Assembly (NCBI GenBank): GCA_030435675.1
Contig: CM059622.1
Location: forward strand, 9,610,001-9,674,000
Source: Steinernema hermaphroditum
Lineage: Eukaryota > Nematoda > Chromadorea > Rhabditida > Steinernematidae
DNA length: 64,000 bases
Direction of reading: 5' to 3'
The translations under genes and the position numbers were made by a program. The notes beneath the pieces are model-generated. The model had not been told where the DNA came from. It searched no databases and saw nothing but the letters and a program-made list of their open reading frames with translations. Each line of letters opens with the position of its first letter. Within the stretch, counting starts at the first letter, position 1. Below are positions 1-9,792 of this stretch, one piece after another.

Positions 1-277
1 CCCTTACAGTACCCTGGCGAGTCCCGCGCGTGAGCTGAGAAGCGGCCGTTTTGCAAGCGCCGCCAGGTGGACCCCGTTCTCGCTCTCACGTGATTTTTCC
101 TGTGTTTTGTTTTGGAAGCTAACCCCCGGGCGCTGTTTAATAAAGCACTCGATTTGGTTGTGTGTTCTCACGTGTCCATTCGTCCACTGCGTATTCGTTG
201 CTCGATCGTTGTCGTCGTCGAGACTTTGCCTGTTTCTTCTCCCGTTTCCGCGTTCGTACGGCTGTGCTAGTACAACA
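1..277 (+). repeat. Partial 5' long terminal repeat of an LTR retrotransposon
   Basis: The block ends in CA at 276-277 and is followed, one base on, by a primer-binding-site-like sequence (TGGTGCTCCGATCTCGG, 279-295), the usual arrangement downstream of a 5' LTR. It contains an AATAAA signal near 140, as expected in the R region. The left end of the LTR may lie outside the window. No matching 3' LTR was found in the next 7 kb, so the element is truncated. The assignment rests on layout and on the gag and protease remnants that follow; family identity (Ty3-like is likely) is inferred. Confidence 0.6.
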
Positions 278-480
278 TTGGTGCTCCGATCTCGGTACGG
301 ATTACCCGTCGACCAGAGAAGGATTTTGAGACTGATCGCAGTCTCCCGCGTTTCGCGTCTTGCAGTAGTCATCACCCGCAGCGACTCCACGCAGTCCAAG
401 GGAAGAACCGCACGCTTCAACATGCCCTGCACGTGACTATTCATAGCGACTCCAAGCAGTCCCAGATACGTGTGTAAATC

Positions 481-2639
481 ATGAGAGCTGAAAGACCCAC
501 CCGCAAAGTTGCGGAAGAGGCAAAGCGCAAGTTGAACGCGCAGAACAGGCACACAGGTGAGATCGACCGCGTACTCGCCACATCGGAAACAGAGGATCGG
601 CAGAAAACCGCACACCTCGCCAATGCGCTGATAAAGGACAACACCGTAAATAGACCGGACAAAACACACCACAACCTCACCACTCCAGACAAGAAGGACG
701 AAACACAACCGGCAGGTGCACACCCCGCCATGAACAACACCTTCCCACACAACGGCTGGATGCCAGGACAAGTCTGCAATGAGTTGCATCGCAGAAACCC
801 TGCAAGTGATCGCATCTCGCATGCATCAGCAAACAACACACAAGAAACAAACGACAGCACTTCCGCAAGACGGCCATAGTACCCTGCATTTGCCGCGCCA
901 GGGCGATCGCGGCAGGAACCAACAATTCCGATCGCCCTTTGCTCCTAGATCCATCATTTTCATAGGATTTACCGGAAAATTGGTGTGCATTTTCATTTTT
1001 CTTTTCATAGCACTCCATTTATCACCAAAATATGTAGGAAGAACACAAAAATAAGACTAAAAGGGCTTCAGGGCCTTATGCAGCAAGTGCATTTTCTTGT
1101 TCTACGCATAGCGTACACTTTCTTTTCTGTTATATTCATTTCCACACCCCTTCACAAAGCTATCCACACGAAATTCACCGATCAAAAGCCACGGTCCATG
1201 GAAATCTCACAGTTTTTGGAGAATTCTTCTGTAACTGTATCTGCAGTTGGCGTGGCAAGCCCATCGTGGCGAGACCCACGAGAGATATCGCCGTCTTCTT
1301 TTCGCTGCTCAAATGTGAAATTTACATAGACCGATGTGTTCAACTAACCAATCTTGTCAAGGTACCTTTGCGGACGAGCGTGTTAAAAAGAATGAACGAA
1401 ATCTGCGAAACAGAAAACATTTCTGTTATATCGTACAGAAGACCTACCTTCAGCTCATGTTTTGTGTTCTTCCTACATATTTTGGTGATAAATGGAGTGC
1501 TATGAAAAGAAAAATGAAAATGCACACCACTTTTCCGGTGAGTCTTATGAAAATGATGGATCTAGGAGCAAAGGGCGATCGGAATTGTTGGTTCCTGCCG
1601 CGATCGCCCTGGCGCGGCAAATGCAGGGTACTATGGCCGTCTTGCGGAAGTGCTGCCGTTTGTTTCTTGTGCAAACAACAGCTGGAACGCGTCGAAGGAC
1701 ACGATCGTGAGTAACTACTCGTTCCGTGAGCTGGAAGAAAAGGTGTTAAAGATCGAGCAGGAGATGGAAAAACGCCGCGCAGCCGGTGCCAACAACTCTC
1801 ACAGCCGGTGCATAACACCAGAGCAGGCAAACGCCAGCCTCCACCTACCATCACAGGAACGCCCATTCCAACCACGGGTGTGCTTAACACCAGTCCAGCG
1901 CGACTACAATCGTCAACCAGAGCTACAAACTGTTCAAAATGAAGCATATCATCAGCGCACTTCACGTGCCGAATATGCCTTTGACAACAGTAGGCGAGAA
2001 CGCCACCGATCAGGAACGAGCAGTTTCAGCCGCCACGCCGAAGTCAACGACAAACTGACGACAATGATTAGCTAGCAAATGGCCGCAGTTCGCCATGAAC
2101 GCCTGAAAAACCTAAACGCATTAGAGGGTTACGAAGGTAAACTGAAGGAGTTCTTCCGCCGCTTCGAGGAAATGACAATTGGATGCGACGAGGAAGAACG
2201 CATCTCGCTCCTCAGAGAGAAGTGCAAGAAGCGCGCCAAACGCCTCGTCGCAGACATAGTCGAGAACGGCACGCAAGCGTACAGGTTGATCAAGGCTGAC
2301 CTAGCCCATCAGATCGCAGCCGCGAGCACTGAAGGGATCGAAGCCCACCAGCGCCTGCAGGAAGGCATCCAACGCCAACCTAAAGAGACTCTGGCGAGTT
2401 ACAGCGACCGCGTCGCAAAGGAAGTCCACCTCGCTTTCACAGGCTCCGACAGACAATCCACAGAGCGCTTCCTAAACTACTACTTCCTAAAAGGATTAAA
2501 TGACCAAATACTTGCGTCATCAATCTCCGCTCTGCAAGGACCAACGTTCGAGGAAAAAGTAGCGCAAGCCGCCACAATGGAAGCCACTCTGACCGCCACG
2601 CAACCACAACACAGCCGCGCTAGCGCCCGACCACACTGA
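481..2639 (+). pseudogene. Retrotransposon gag remnant, split by a nested element
   Basis: Two gag-like coding pieces lie in one reading phase on either side of the inverted-repeat element at 839-1671. The 5' piece (481-838) is charged and polar. The 3' piece resumes at 1672, meets an in-frame TAG at 2073-2075, and continues in the same frame from 2079 to 2639. The part after 2079 looks like the alpha-helical capsid region of Ty3-type gag proteins (charged helices, 'LKEFFRRFEEM', 'RFLNYYFLKGL'). No zinc knuckle (CX2CX4HX4C) is seen. With an insertion, a stop and no reverse transcriptase downstream, the copy is dead. It is a nematode genomic retroelement, recognised by composition and position. 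Confidence 0.6.
839..1671. mobile_element. Non-autonomous palindromic transposon, 9-bp target duplication
   Basis: The first and last 212 bases (839-1050 and 1460-1671) are near-perfect reverse complements, starting CACAAGAAACAAACG. The element is flanked by an exact 9-bp direct repeat, CAAACAACA (830-838 and 1672-1680). The 409-bp centre has no convincing coding potential. Long terminal arms with a 9-bp duplication fit Mutator-like elements best; Merlin elements (8-9 bp duplication) are the alternative. The termini do not match the Merlin copy at 5221 or the Mutator-like copy at 16837, so it belongs to a third family. It sits inside the gag remnant, so it is younger than that copy. Confidence 0.85.
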
Positions 2640-2829
2640 CCACAGCGGCGATTTGCGCGCGAAGTTCGAATTCCCGGCATTGTGAGGCCGTACACTGGCT
2701 ACGGATCCATCCTAGGGCCTCGAATCCATCTTATTATATAGGCACTGTTGCCTCGGAAAATAAGCCACTCGAGTTGTATATAAACCCAACGCAGTCGTAA
2801 AAAAGAGCCCGTCGGAAACTCCGGAACAT

Positions 2830-4131
2830 CCAGGCTTTATCCCAACGCTAGTCCTGACTGTTAACGGACAACTTTGTAGAGGACTAGTAGACACAGGCGC
2901 CTCAGTCACCGTACTCTCGCAGGGCTGTTGGTCGAAAGTGGCTCGAAAACGAAAACACCGAGGATAAGTTGCGACCTCTGGAGACCCCGTGTCTCGCGTC
3001 CAACGGCCTCCCGATGAAGATAATCGGCGAAGTGACCGTACCAGTACAGTACAAGGAGAAAGAGCCGCTAAAAACGCGCATCGTTGTAGCTGCAGACACA
3101 CTCGGCCCTGACTTTATCATCGGAACAGATCTTCTGCATCGCCTACACTTCGAGCTCTACAACAGGGAAGATAAAGAGCACTTGTCAATGCCGCCCAACC
3201 GACACCAGCGAAGACAAAATGAGCCAGTACGTGTGCTGCATACAATCACGCTTCCCCCACATTCGAAGAAGCTCGTTTCGGTCTCGTTCCCGGCACAGAA
3301 CGGACAGACTTACGTCCTAGAGCACACTGACACACTGAACTGCATGGTCGATACTGATCGAGCTCTAGTAGCACCGAGGAGCACGACTAGCCAGCCGTGG
3401 ACAGTGTACAACACAGGTGATAAAGCCATCCGCCTCGAGGAAGGAGCAATCCTAGGCTACGCCGCTCAGATTGATAAGATCTACGGCGAAGATCGACCAC
3501 ACACAGCGCAACAAACCGCCATACAGGACACACACAGCGTTGGTGTCATCAACAGCGGAGAAGACGCAAGTGACATGCCGTTCACCATGGCAGAAGGATC
3601 GCCAGTCGACCTCGCGCCTCAGGAACGCATCAACGAACTGCTCCAACAAGTCAAAGGAGCCTCCGCAGGAATGAACGACAACCTCTGGACTGCAGTATCG
3701 GAACTCCTCACCGAATTCGCGAACAGCTTCGCAATCGGTGATAAATAGCGAGCTGGCACAAATAGACCTCGTCAAGCACAAGATCGACACTGACAAGGGA
3801 CTGTTCCCAAGTGATACACGCCGATCGAGTATTATTGCAGTATTCAGAAGAGGAAAGGAAGGAAGCGCTGGGCGAAGACCCTCAACTAGAGCGACTTCGG
3901 TCGTCTCTGTGTCCAGAAGACCACAGCACAGTGTCGGCGAGTTCCGTGGCAGAAACTAAGCCGTTTTGTGCAGACGAAGGGATCCTCTACCACGTAGACG
4001 ATAAGGGAAAGCGATATAAAGTCGTATCCGCTAAGTTCCGGCGGACGATTCTGAAAGACATTCACGCTGGACCCCTTGGTGTTCATGCATCCGCCCCCAA
4101 ACTCTACGAGTTGCTATCGAGGGAATACTAA
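2830..4131 (+). pseudogene. Retrotransposon pol remnant: aspartic protease and integrase N-terminus
   Basis: At about 2884-2910 a frame reads LVDTGASVTV, the catalytic DTGA motif of retropepsins. A frameshift follows, and the rest of the protease-like domain runs at 2969-3748, including 'FIIGTDLLHRLHFEL', the usual second half of the fold (ILG-D-L-like). A later frame (3811-4131) ends with a segment like the integrase zinc-binding region (ILYHV...HAGPLGVHAS...LL). Reverse transcriptase and RNase H, expected between the two, are absent: an internal deletion. At least two frame changes make this non-functional. Order protease then integrase fits Ty3-type elements. Confidence 0.6.
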
Positions 4132-4565
4132 CTTCCGCTCGTAACTTCCGCTATACTACTATGATCTCAATCCGATGAAGATGTTCTGTACCGGGGAAAA
4201 CTCCAAAAGAAACCGCGAAACACCGCAAAACCATGGTTTGTGCATTGATATCGCGGCATCTGGCGATGAAAATGAGAATAACTTCTTGTGCACGCGTTCA
4301 ATTTCGACAATTTTGGGCTTAAGCGACACGCAAGTAAAGGGACAGTGTCATCGTGAAAAAATTTTCTCAAATCTTTCTGAGAGTTCCACAACCGTTTTTG
4401 GCGGCGAACACGATGGTGAAATCCGTTTCGCTGCAGACCTGCAGGTTTTCGAGCTACAATCCTTCTACCGGAAGCTGGCATTTACTGGATTTTGCTTATT
4501 GACACGAAATCCCTGATAATTTCGATTTGTCTACTGTAGCCATTTCTTGGCCATTTCTCACTGTA

Positions 4566-4868
4566 CCAAGGTCCGGTTTTCCGTCGAGTCAGAACGACGT
4601 TTCAGGGTCGTTCTGAATTTCAACGGGCTTCCTCAAAATCCAGATTGCAATTTTGTCCGTGTAATATCCAGCTATTGCTTGGGTTCTACTTTCCTAGTAC
4701 AGTGGTAGTGTGTTGCGCTAGGAGACATTATGCCAAGGTCCGGTTCCCCGTCGAGTCACAACCTTTTCTTCGACGTTTTAGGGTCGTTCTGAATTTCAAC
4801 GGGCTTCCTCAAAATCCAGATTGCAATTTTGTCCGTGTAATATCCAGCTATTGCTTGGGTTCTACTTT
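4566..4868. repeat. Internal direct repeat of about 130 bp (two copies)
   Basis: Positions 4566-4692 and 4733-4868 are near-identical. Both run from CCAAGGTCCGG through 'GGGTCGTTCTGAATTTCAAC' to 'GGGTTCTACTTT'. A partial inverted third copy lies at about 4910-5030. The arrangement belongs to the centre of the foldback element and looks like tandem duplication inside it. Confidence 0.75.
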
Positions 4869-5220
4869 AACATTTGCAGATCTTGTTTTTTGCCCTCATA
4901 GGCATGTCTGAATCTTGTAGAAATTCAGAACGACCCTAAAACGTCGAAAAAATTTGTGGCTCGACGGGGAAGCGGACCTTGGCATGATGTCTCCTAGCGC
5001 AACACACTACCACTGTACCAACCGCGCACTCGAAGGTAGAGTGTTCGAGACGCCTATGTTGCAAGAAATGGCTACTGTAGACAAATCGAAATTATCAGGG
5101 ATTTCGTGCCAACAGGCAAAATCCAGTAAATGCGAGCTTCCGGTAGAAGGATTGTAGCTCGAAAACCTGCAGGTCTGCAGCGAAACGGATTTCACCATCG
5201 TATTCGCCGCCAAAAACTGG

Positions 5221-6256
5221 GGCACTTATTTACTTTCCGATCCGCCCACACACAGCGCTCTTTACTTCCCGATCCGCGCCGCAATGGTCTCGCCGCGCTT
5301 TGCCTGTACCGACGCGCGCTGCGTTTCCCTGTCATCGCGCATGCGATATAGGTTCCTTTCAGAGATCTTTTATCAGGTCAACAACTTTTCAGACAACAAA
5401 TGACAACAATATTTCATAGGATTAACCCATCAAACGTGGCGACCGGATACAGTTCTGCCACTTGACTCCAAAAGTTCCGCATTATTTCGTTTTTTTCGCC
5501 GAAACGGCGGCGCCAGCAGAATTCGTCCAGATGGCTTTGCAGCGTGGACCGGTGGGTTCCGTATCCACTTTTATGTGGGCGCTTCACCTTTTGCCACAAG
5601 CTCTCGATACTTTGTGTGTGTGCTCCGGTAACAGGGTCTACGAAATTCCGCTCGTGGATAACCGTCTCATGCGAGTACCCTTCGGGAAGACGCGTTATCC
5701 CGTCATATGCGCGCCACCCGTCCGTGTTTATTATAGAGCCGGGCGCAACGTGACGCTGTATCAGCGGAAGCAGGGAGGCGGCGTCGCGCAAGTACTTGCC
5801 GTTCTGGTCTTTAGGACACTGAACGACAAACACATTACGCGTGCCCCTTTCCACACCGCCGAACAGCCACACGTTGTCGAGGATCAGACGGCCTAAATGC
5901 TTAGGCTGGTGAAAGTAGGACCAACTGTAACCAACCCCTATGATATTTCCTCTTAGTCATCGCGCATTCATCGACTTCTACGACGGTACATGGCCCTCCT
6001 ATCTTTGTTTGAAGACTGCGGTAGATGAAGGACTGCGCGCAAATGTCCCGTGCTGAGGTCGTAGAAAGGATAAGAGTTCCCGAGCATCGTGCTCAAGTTG
6101 TACTAAATATTACCAGAGGACAGATGGGAAAGGGTGGAAGGAATCCGGTGCAACGCAGCGCGCGTCGGTACAGGCAAAGCGCGGCGAGACCATTGCGGCG
6201 CGGATCGGGAAGTAAAGAGCGCTGTGTGTGGGCGGATCGGAAAGTAAATAAGTGCC
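5221..6256. mobile_element. Merlin-superfamily DNA transposon with 8-bp target duplication
   Basis: Terminal inverted repeats start GGCACTTATTTAC at 5221 and end at 6256. The arms match for about 115-125 bases (5221-5340 against 6135-6256). The element is bounded by an exact 8-bp duplication, AAAACTGG (5213-5220 and 6257-6264). Inside lies a degraded transposase related to the IS1595/ISXO2 DDE family. An 8-9 bp duplication, about 1 kb length and this transposase type are the defining traits of Merlin, the eukaryotic relatives of bacterial IS1016. It is inserted in the right arm of the foldback element at 4337-6326, so it arrived later. Confidence 0.9.
5414..6010 (-). pseudogene. Merlin transposase (IS1595/ISXO2-like DDE), frameshifted
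   Basis: Reading leftwards, a first segment around 5940-6000 gives 'VEVDECAMTKRKYHRG', matching the motif around the first catalytic aspartate of this family. A +1 frame change follows, and then a frame runs to 5414: 'NVWLFGGVERGTRNVF', 'INTDGWRAYDG' (second aspartate) and 'QSIESLWQKVKR' (catalytic glutamate), ending 'HLDEFCWRRRF'. All three acidic residues can therefore be seen, but in two frames; a short unrecognised intron instead of a frameshift is possible. The N-terminal zinc-binding part is not clear. Location inside the terminal repeats at 5221 and 6256 supports the identity. Confidence 0.8.
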
Positions 6257-6525
6257 AAAACTGGGTCGGGGTTGTGGAAGTCTCAGAAAGATTTGAGAAA
6301 ATTTTTTCACGATGACACTGTCCTTTTAACCGAGGAACATCGATTTGCTTGTAGAATTCTGGGATTCGCGTAATATCCCCGTCAAAAGTGTCCAAACATG
6401 CAGACGATTTGCATTTCTGTTGTAAAATGGAGGACCACACGCGACGTTGGCGTGGCGCGCGCAAAAAATGGCGTACTGGGACCAAAATTGAAAAAATGTC
6501 ACGAATTTTTTAATCTGACCATATA

Positions 6526-7373
6526 TACTCAGATTAAAAAAACTCTTCGGAGGCTCCTGCCGCGCCTTATAAAGGTCGTATGTTCGTGCAGCGCCGAAAT
6601 TTCAATGAGATTTTTGAGTTTGTGGATGAATCGCTTGTTTTCTTTGCGTACGAGGTGTGATTTCGAAGAAACTAAACATTATGTTGTAGATCTGTCTCTG
6701 GCGGATCGTTTGCGCCATCATTGAGCGCCAGAGGTAGAATTTCCACGGAGGAGATAGCTTTTTTCTCACCCCGACTTGTGTTTTTCCCTAGTTTCTCGCC
6801 TTCTACACTGCGCGTCTTGTCCAAACTGGCAGAACAGATCGCGCCGCCCGACCTTGTCATCACAGAATCCATTTGGACCGATATGAAAGCTATTCAGCGC
6901 AGATCAGATCAATGCACTCAGAACATCGCATTTACACGCAGAGGTCTCGTACCGCGAATGTTCGGTTTTTATTCGCTTTCATTGTTCTTATTCAAATCGC
7001 TTTCATATCAGTCCAAATGGATTCTGTGATGACAAGGACGGGCTGCGCGATCTGTGGTGCCAGTTTGAGCAAGACGCGCAGTGTAGAAGGCGAGAAACTA
7101 GAGGAAAACAGAAGTCGGGGAGATAAGAAAGCTATCTCCTCCGTGGAAATTCTATCTCTGGCGCTCAATGATGGCGCAAACGATCCGCCAGTGACGGATC
7201 TACAACTTAATGTTGAGTTTTTTTGAAATAACATCTCGTACGCGAAGAAAACACGCGATTCTTGCATAAACTCAAAAATTCCATTGTAATTTCGGCGCTG
7301 TACGAACATACGATACATATAAGTCGTGGCGGGAGTACTCGCCGTTTTGCCAAGAGTTTTTTTAATCTGAGTA
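6526..7373. mobile_element. Long-inverted-repeat MITE with TA target duplication
   Basis: Arms of about 370-380 bases (6526-6905 and about 7005-7373) are imperfect reverse complements around a loop of roughly 100 bases. Ends read TACTCAGATTAAAAAAACT inward, and each is flanked by TA (6524-6525, 7374-7375). There is no transposase. The TA flank and length of 848 bp fit a foldback MITE, perhaps mobilised by Tc1/mariner-type enzymes. The reading frames visible here are mirror images of the two arms, not genes. Confidence 0.8.
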
Positions 7374-7375
7374 TA

Positions 7376-7702
7376 TTAGGGGCGCAAAAAAACAAAAAAA
7401 AAGAAACAAAAAGCCGAACGTATGAAAACTAAACAAAGGTCTCGACACGTTTTCCCTGAAAATTACTGTGGGCAGCGAATTTGGCTACATTTGGCCGAGA
7501 TTCGCCTCCCGAGAGTCTTCAAGCGTGCGCCTTCCGACTTCGCACTCCTAGCCGCGTCGTATCCGCGCTCCGTATTCGATCGATAGCTCTGTGATTTGCC
7601 ATTTAGGCTCTCATTGGGTGAATCGTCGTAGCAACGCCAAACACGATTTGGGACTTTCTGCGACATCTCGTTGGTCGACTCCATCCCAACAAGGCGAAGA
7701 CC
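7376..7702 (+). other. Intergenic: 5' region of the phosphatase gene
   Basis: After the MITE an A-rich run (7388-7410) leads to about 290 bases without coding potential or a recognisable repeat. This stretch probably holds the promoter and 5' UTR of the phosphatase that starts at 7703. No TATA box or trans-splice acceptor stands out. Confidence 0.4.
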
Positions 7703-9367
7703 ATGGATCTGACTTATTTGAACCGGAAATTCAACGAATGGCACCGCTTTGCGGACCAGGATTGGAACAAGATGTTTTACGTAATCTCTCTCTACATCTT
7801 TTGTGTGATTCCATTCGACCACTCCAGAAAATCCGCGAGAAAGCGGTCAGATACGAGGAAGACCACGACTTCAGCATCTCGATCTCTCATCTCGAGGACA
7901 ACGTCGAGAAGAACCGCTACTTAGACGTTCGGCCGTGTATGTATCAGCTGTTTTGTATTGTCAAGTCACCTTGTTTCAGTCGATCACTGTCGTGTCATTT
8001 TGGGAGATAAACCAGAACATGACTATATCAACGCTTCTCCCATCGATGTGGACGTGGTGAAGCGCAACTACATACTAGCTCAAGTATGCACATTTCAGTG
8101 GGTTCCGGTCAGTGTATATTCTAGGGACCGTTGGGACATACCTGCGCAGACTTTTGGCAGATGGTTTTTGAGAAGAACTGTCAGCTCGTCATCATGCTCA
8201 ACAACATAGTGGAGCAGTACATGGTCAAGTACTATGCCGCTTCGGAACTTTGACGTCATATGGCTCTTTTCAGGTGTCACCAGTATTTCCCCACTTCCGA
8301 GGAACCAGTCTTGTATGCAGTGGACAGCGCGTCCGAGCGGCGATTTCGTACCACACTGTTAAGCGAGACAGATCACGGCGATTTCATAGTCCGAGAACTT
8401 GAGCTAGCTGTTCACTCGTCGGATAAACCAAGTCCTGATGAAGCTGGTGACTTCGAGGACGTCGTCTTAGCGACGCGCACTGTGACACACTACCAGTACA
8501 CCACGTGGCCGGATTTCGGCTGCCCGAAGGAAACAAGCCATTTTCTGTCATTTCGAGAGCATTTAAAGGCCTCAGGGAAACTGGAAAGCGACTCCAGCTC
8601 GGGGCCGGTAGTGATACACTGCAGTGCCGGTGTGTTACCGTGGTTTTGTTCCGTTCATAGACTGTCTGATTCCAGGCATTGGAAGAACCGGTACCTTCGT
8701 CGTGATCGACACTGTGCTGGCAAGTGTCGAATACGGCACACCTCTCTCCGTCAAAGGCTTCGAGGATTGGATCCTATATCTACGTCGTTTCCGTAGAGGA
8801 CTCATCCAGACGGCTCAGCAGCTCCGCTTCAGCTGGCAGAGCATAGTCGACAGCCTGGTCGACATGAACAAGATATCCTATGATCAGAAGAAGGAAAATA
8901 ACACTTGTGCAGCGGACTCCACTTCCGATGACTCCCCCATCGAAGGAAGCATCTCCCTCTCCGAGAATATATCGTCGAAGAAGCGCAGTCTCTCTGGGGT
9001 TGATAAGGAGCGGGATGAACTAGTCAGTAAAAGGTAAGATTTTCAAGAACATTTTGCTTGCTGTTGGAATGTGTGGCTTGTACTATATCGTGCTTCTAGT
9101 ATGCTCAAGTTATTTGTAGTGTTTGTGAGCTCATCCACGGTAGCGTTTGTGTGTTTCTACTATTTGTTTATTTTGCAAAACCGTGCCACTAATCGTGTTT
9201 ACGTCGTTCAGTTCAGAAAAGAAACGATCGAAGCCATGCGACGAAAAATGAAGGAGGCGGAAGCGAAGCGGAATCGGTCGAGTTATTCTTGGATTACTGT
9301 AATATGTTCCGCGGGTGCTGTAGGCGTAGCTTCCATTTGTTTGTATTATTATCTTTACCGAAACTGA
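7703..9367 (+). CDS. Tail-anchored tyrosine phosphatase, PTP1B/TC-PTP (PTPN1/2) type
   Basis: Classical non-receptor protein tyrosine phosphatase in seven exons with introns of about 40-50 nt and one of about 180 nt. In order: the pTyr-loop region NRYLDVRPFDHCRV, the 'DYINAS' motif, 'YILAQGPLGHTCADFWQMV', the WPD loop (TTWPDFGCP), the P-loop HCSAGIGRTG with the catalytic cysteine, and the Q-loop QTAQQ. An intron splits the P-loop after HCSA and one base of the Gly codon (intron about 8633-8676). A polar linker with a basic stretch (KKRSL) follows. The last exon, about 9214-9367, adds a charged coil and a C-terminal hydrophobic helix (WITVICSAGAVGVASICLYYY) ending in YRN. That tail anchor is the ER-targeting arrangement of PTP1B. 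The catalytic residues look intact. Confidence 0.9.
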
Positions 9368-9792
9368 TGATAGCTTTCATTGTATTGTTCTAACCAGATT
9401 GGTTCGTTCTCTGGCGTAACAAGTGGTCACTTCGCCCGAATAGAGCTTATTTATTACCGTGTTGTATTCTGAGCCTTCTGTCACCAATGGCTGTATCTGG
9501 ATGATTTGATGTCGCAGAAACTGGTACAAATTGACATTTGCATAGTGGCATCACGTGAGCCCCGCACCTCGAGGACTATCAAGAAGGAGGTTGTAGCGTG
9601 AAGGGGAGATCATCATGGCAGCAACAGACGTCAAGAAGCGCGCTAAGAGCTCAAGCCAAAACCAGATATTGACAAATTCATTCAACTGATGGGTTATTGA
9701 ATGGTGAAAACAATGTTAGTGTAAAAGGGTATGGAAATTACTTAAAAGCTACACATAAATAGGAGATCCTTGGACGATTAAGGAGTGGCGAT
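9368..9792. other. Intergenic between convergent genes
   Basis: This is the 3' flank shared by the phosphatase (+) and the BRCT/Tudor gene (-), which ends at 9793. It is low in coding potential. No gene, repeat or structured RNA was recognised. Confidence 0.5.

Larger units (their letters stand above)
4337..6326. mobile_element. TA-flanked foldback element carrying a nested Merlin transposon
   Basis: The left end (AAGGGACAGTGTCATCG, from 4337) is the reverse complement of the right end (finishing at 6326), and each end abuts a TA dinucleotide (4335-4336, 6327-6328). The arms stay similar for several hundred bases: 4390-4560 matches the reverse complement of about 5060-5215. The right arm is broken exactly by the Merlin insertion at 5221-6256. 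The centre carries a direct duplication (4566-4692 and 4733-4868). No transposase of its own is visible. TA flanks suggest a Tc1/mariner-mobilised or similar non-autonomous element. The outer ends are inferred from one copy only. Confidence 0.65.

Noticed and set aside
4..1054. Several long open frames on both strands at the left edge
   Set aside because: They overlap the LTR, gag and the inverted-repeat element and mirror each other across its arms; they follow from the repeat structure.
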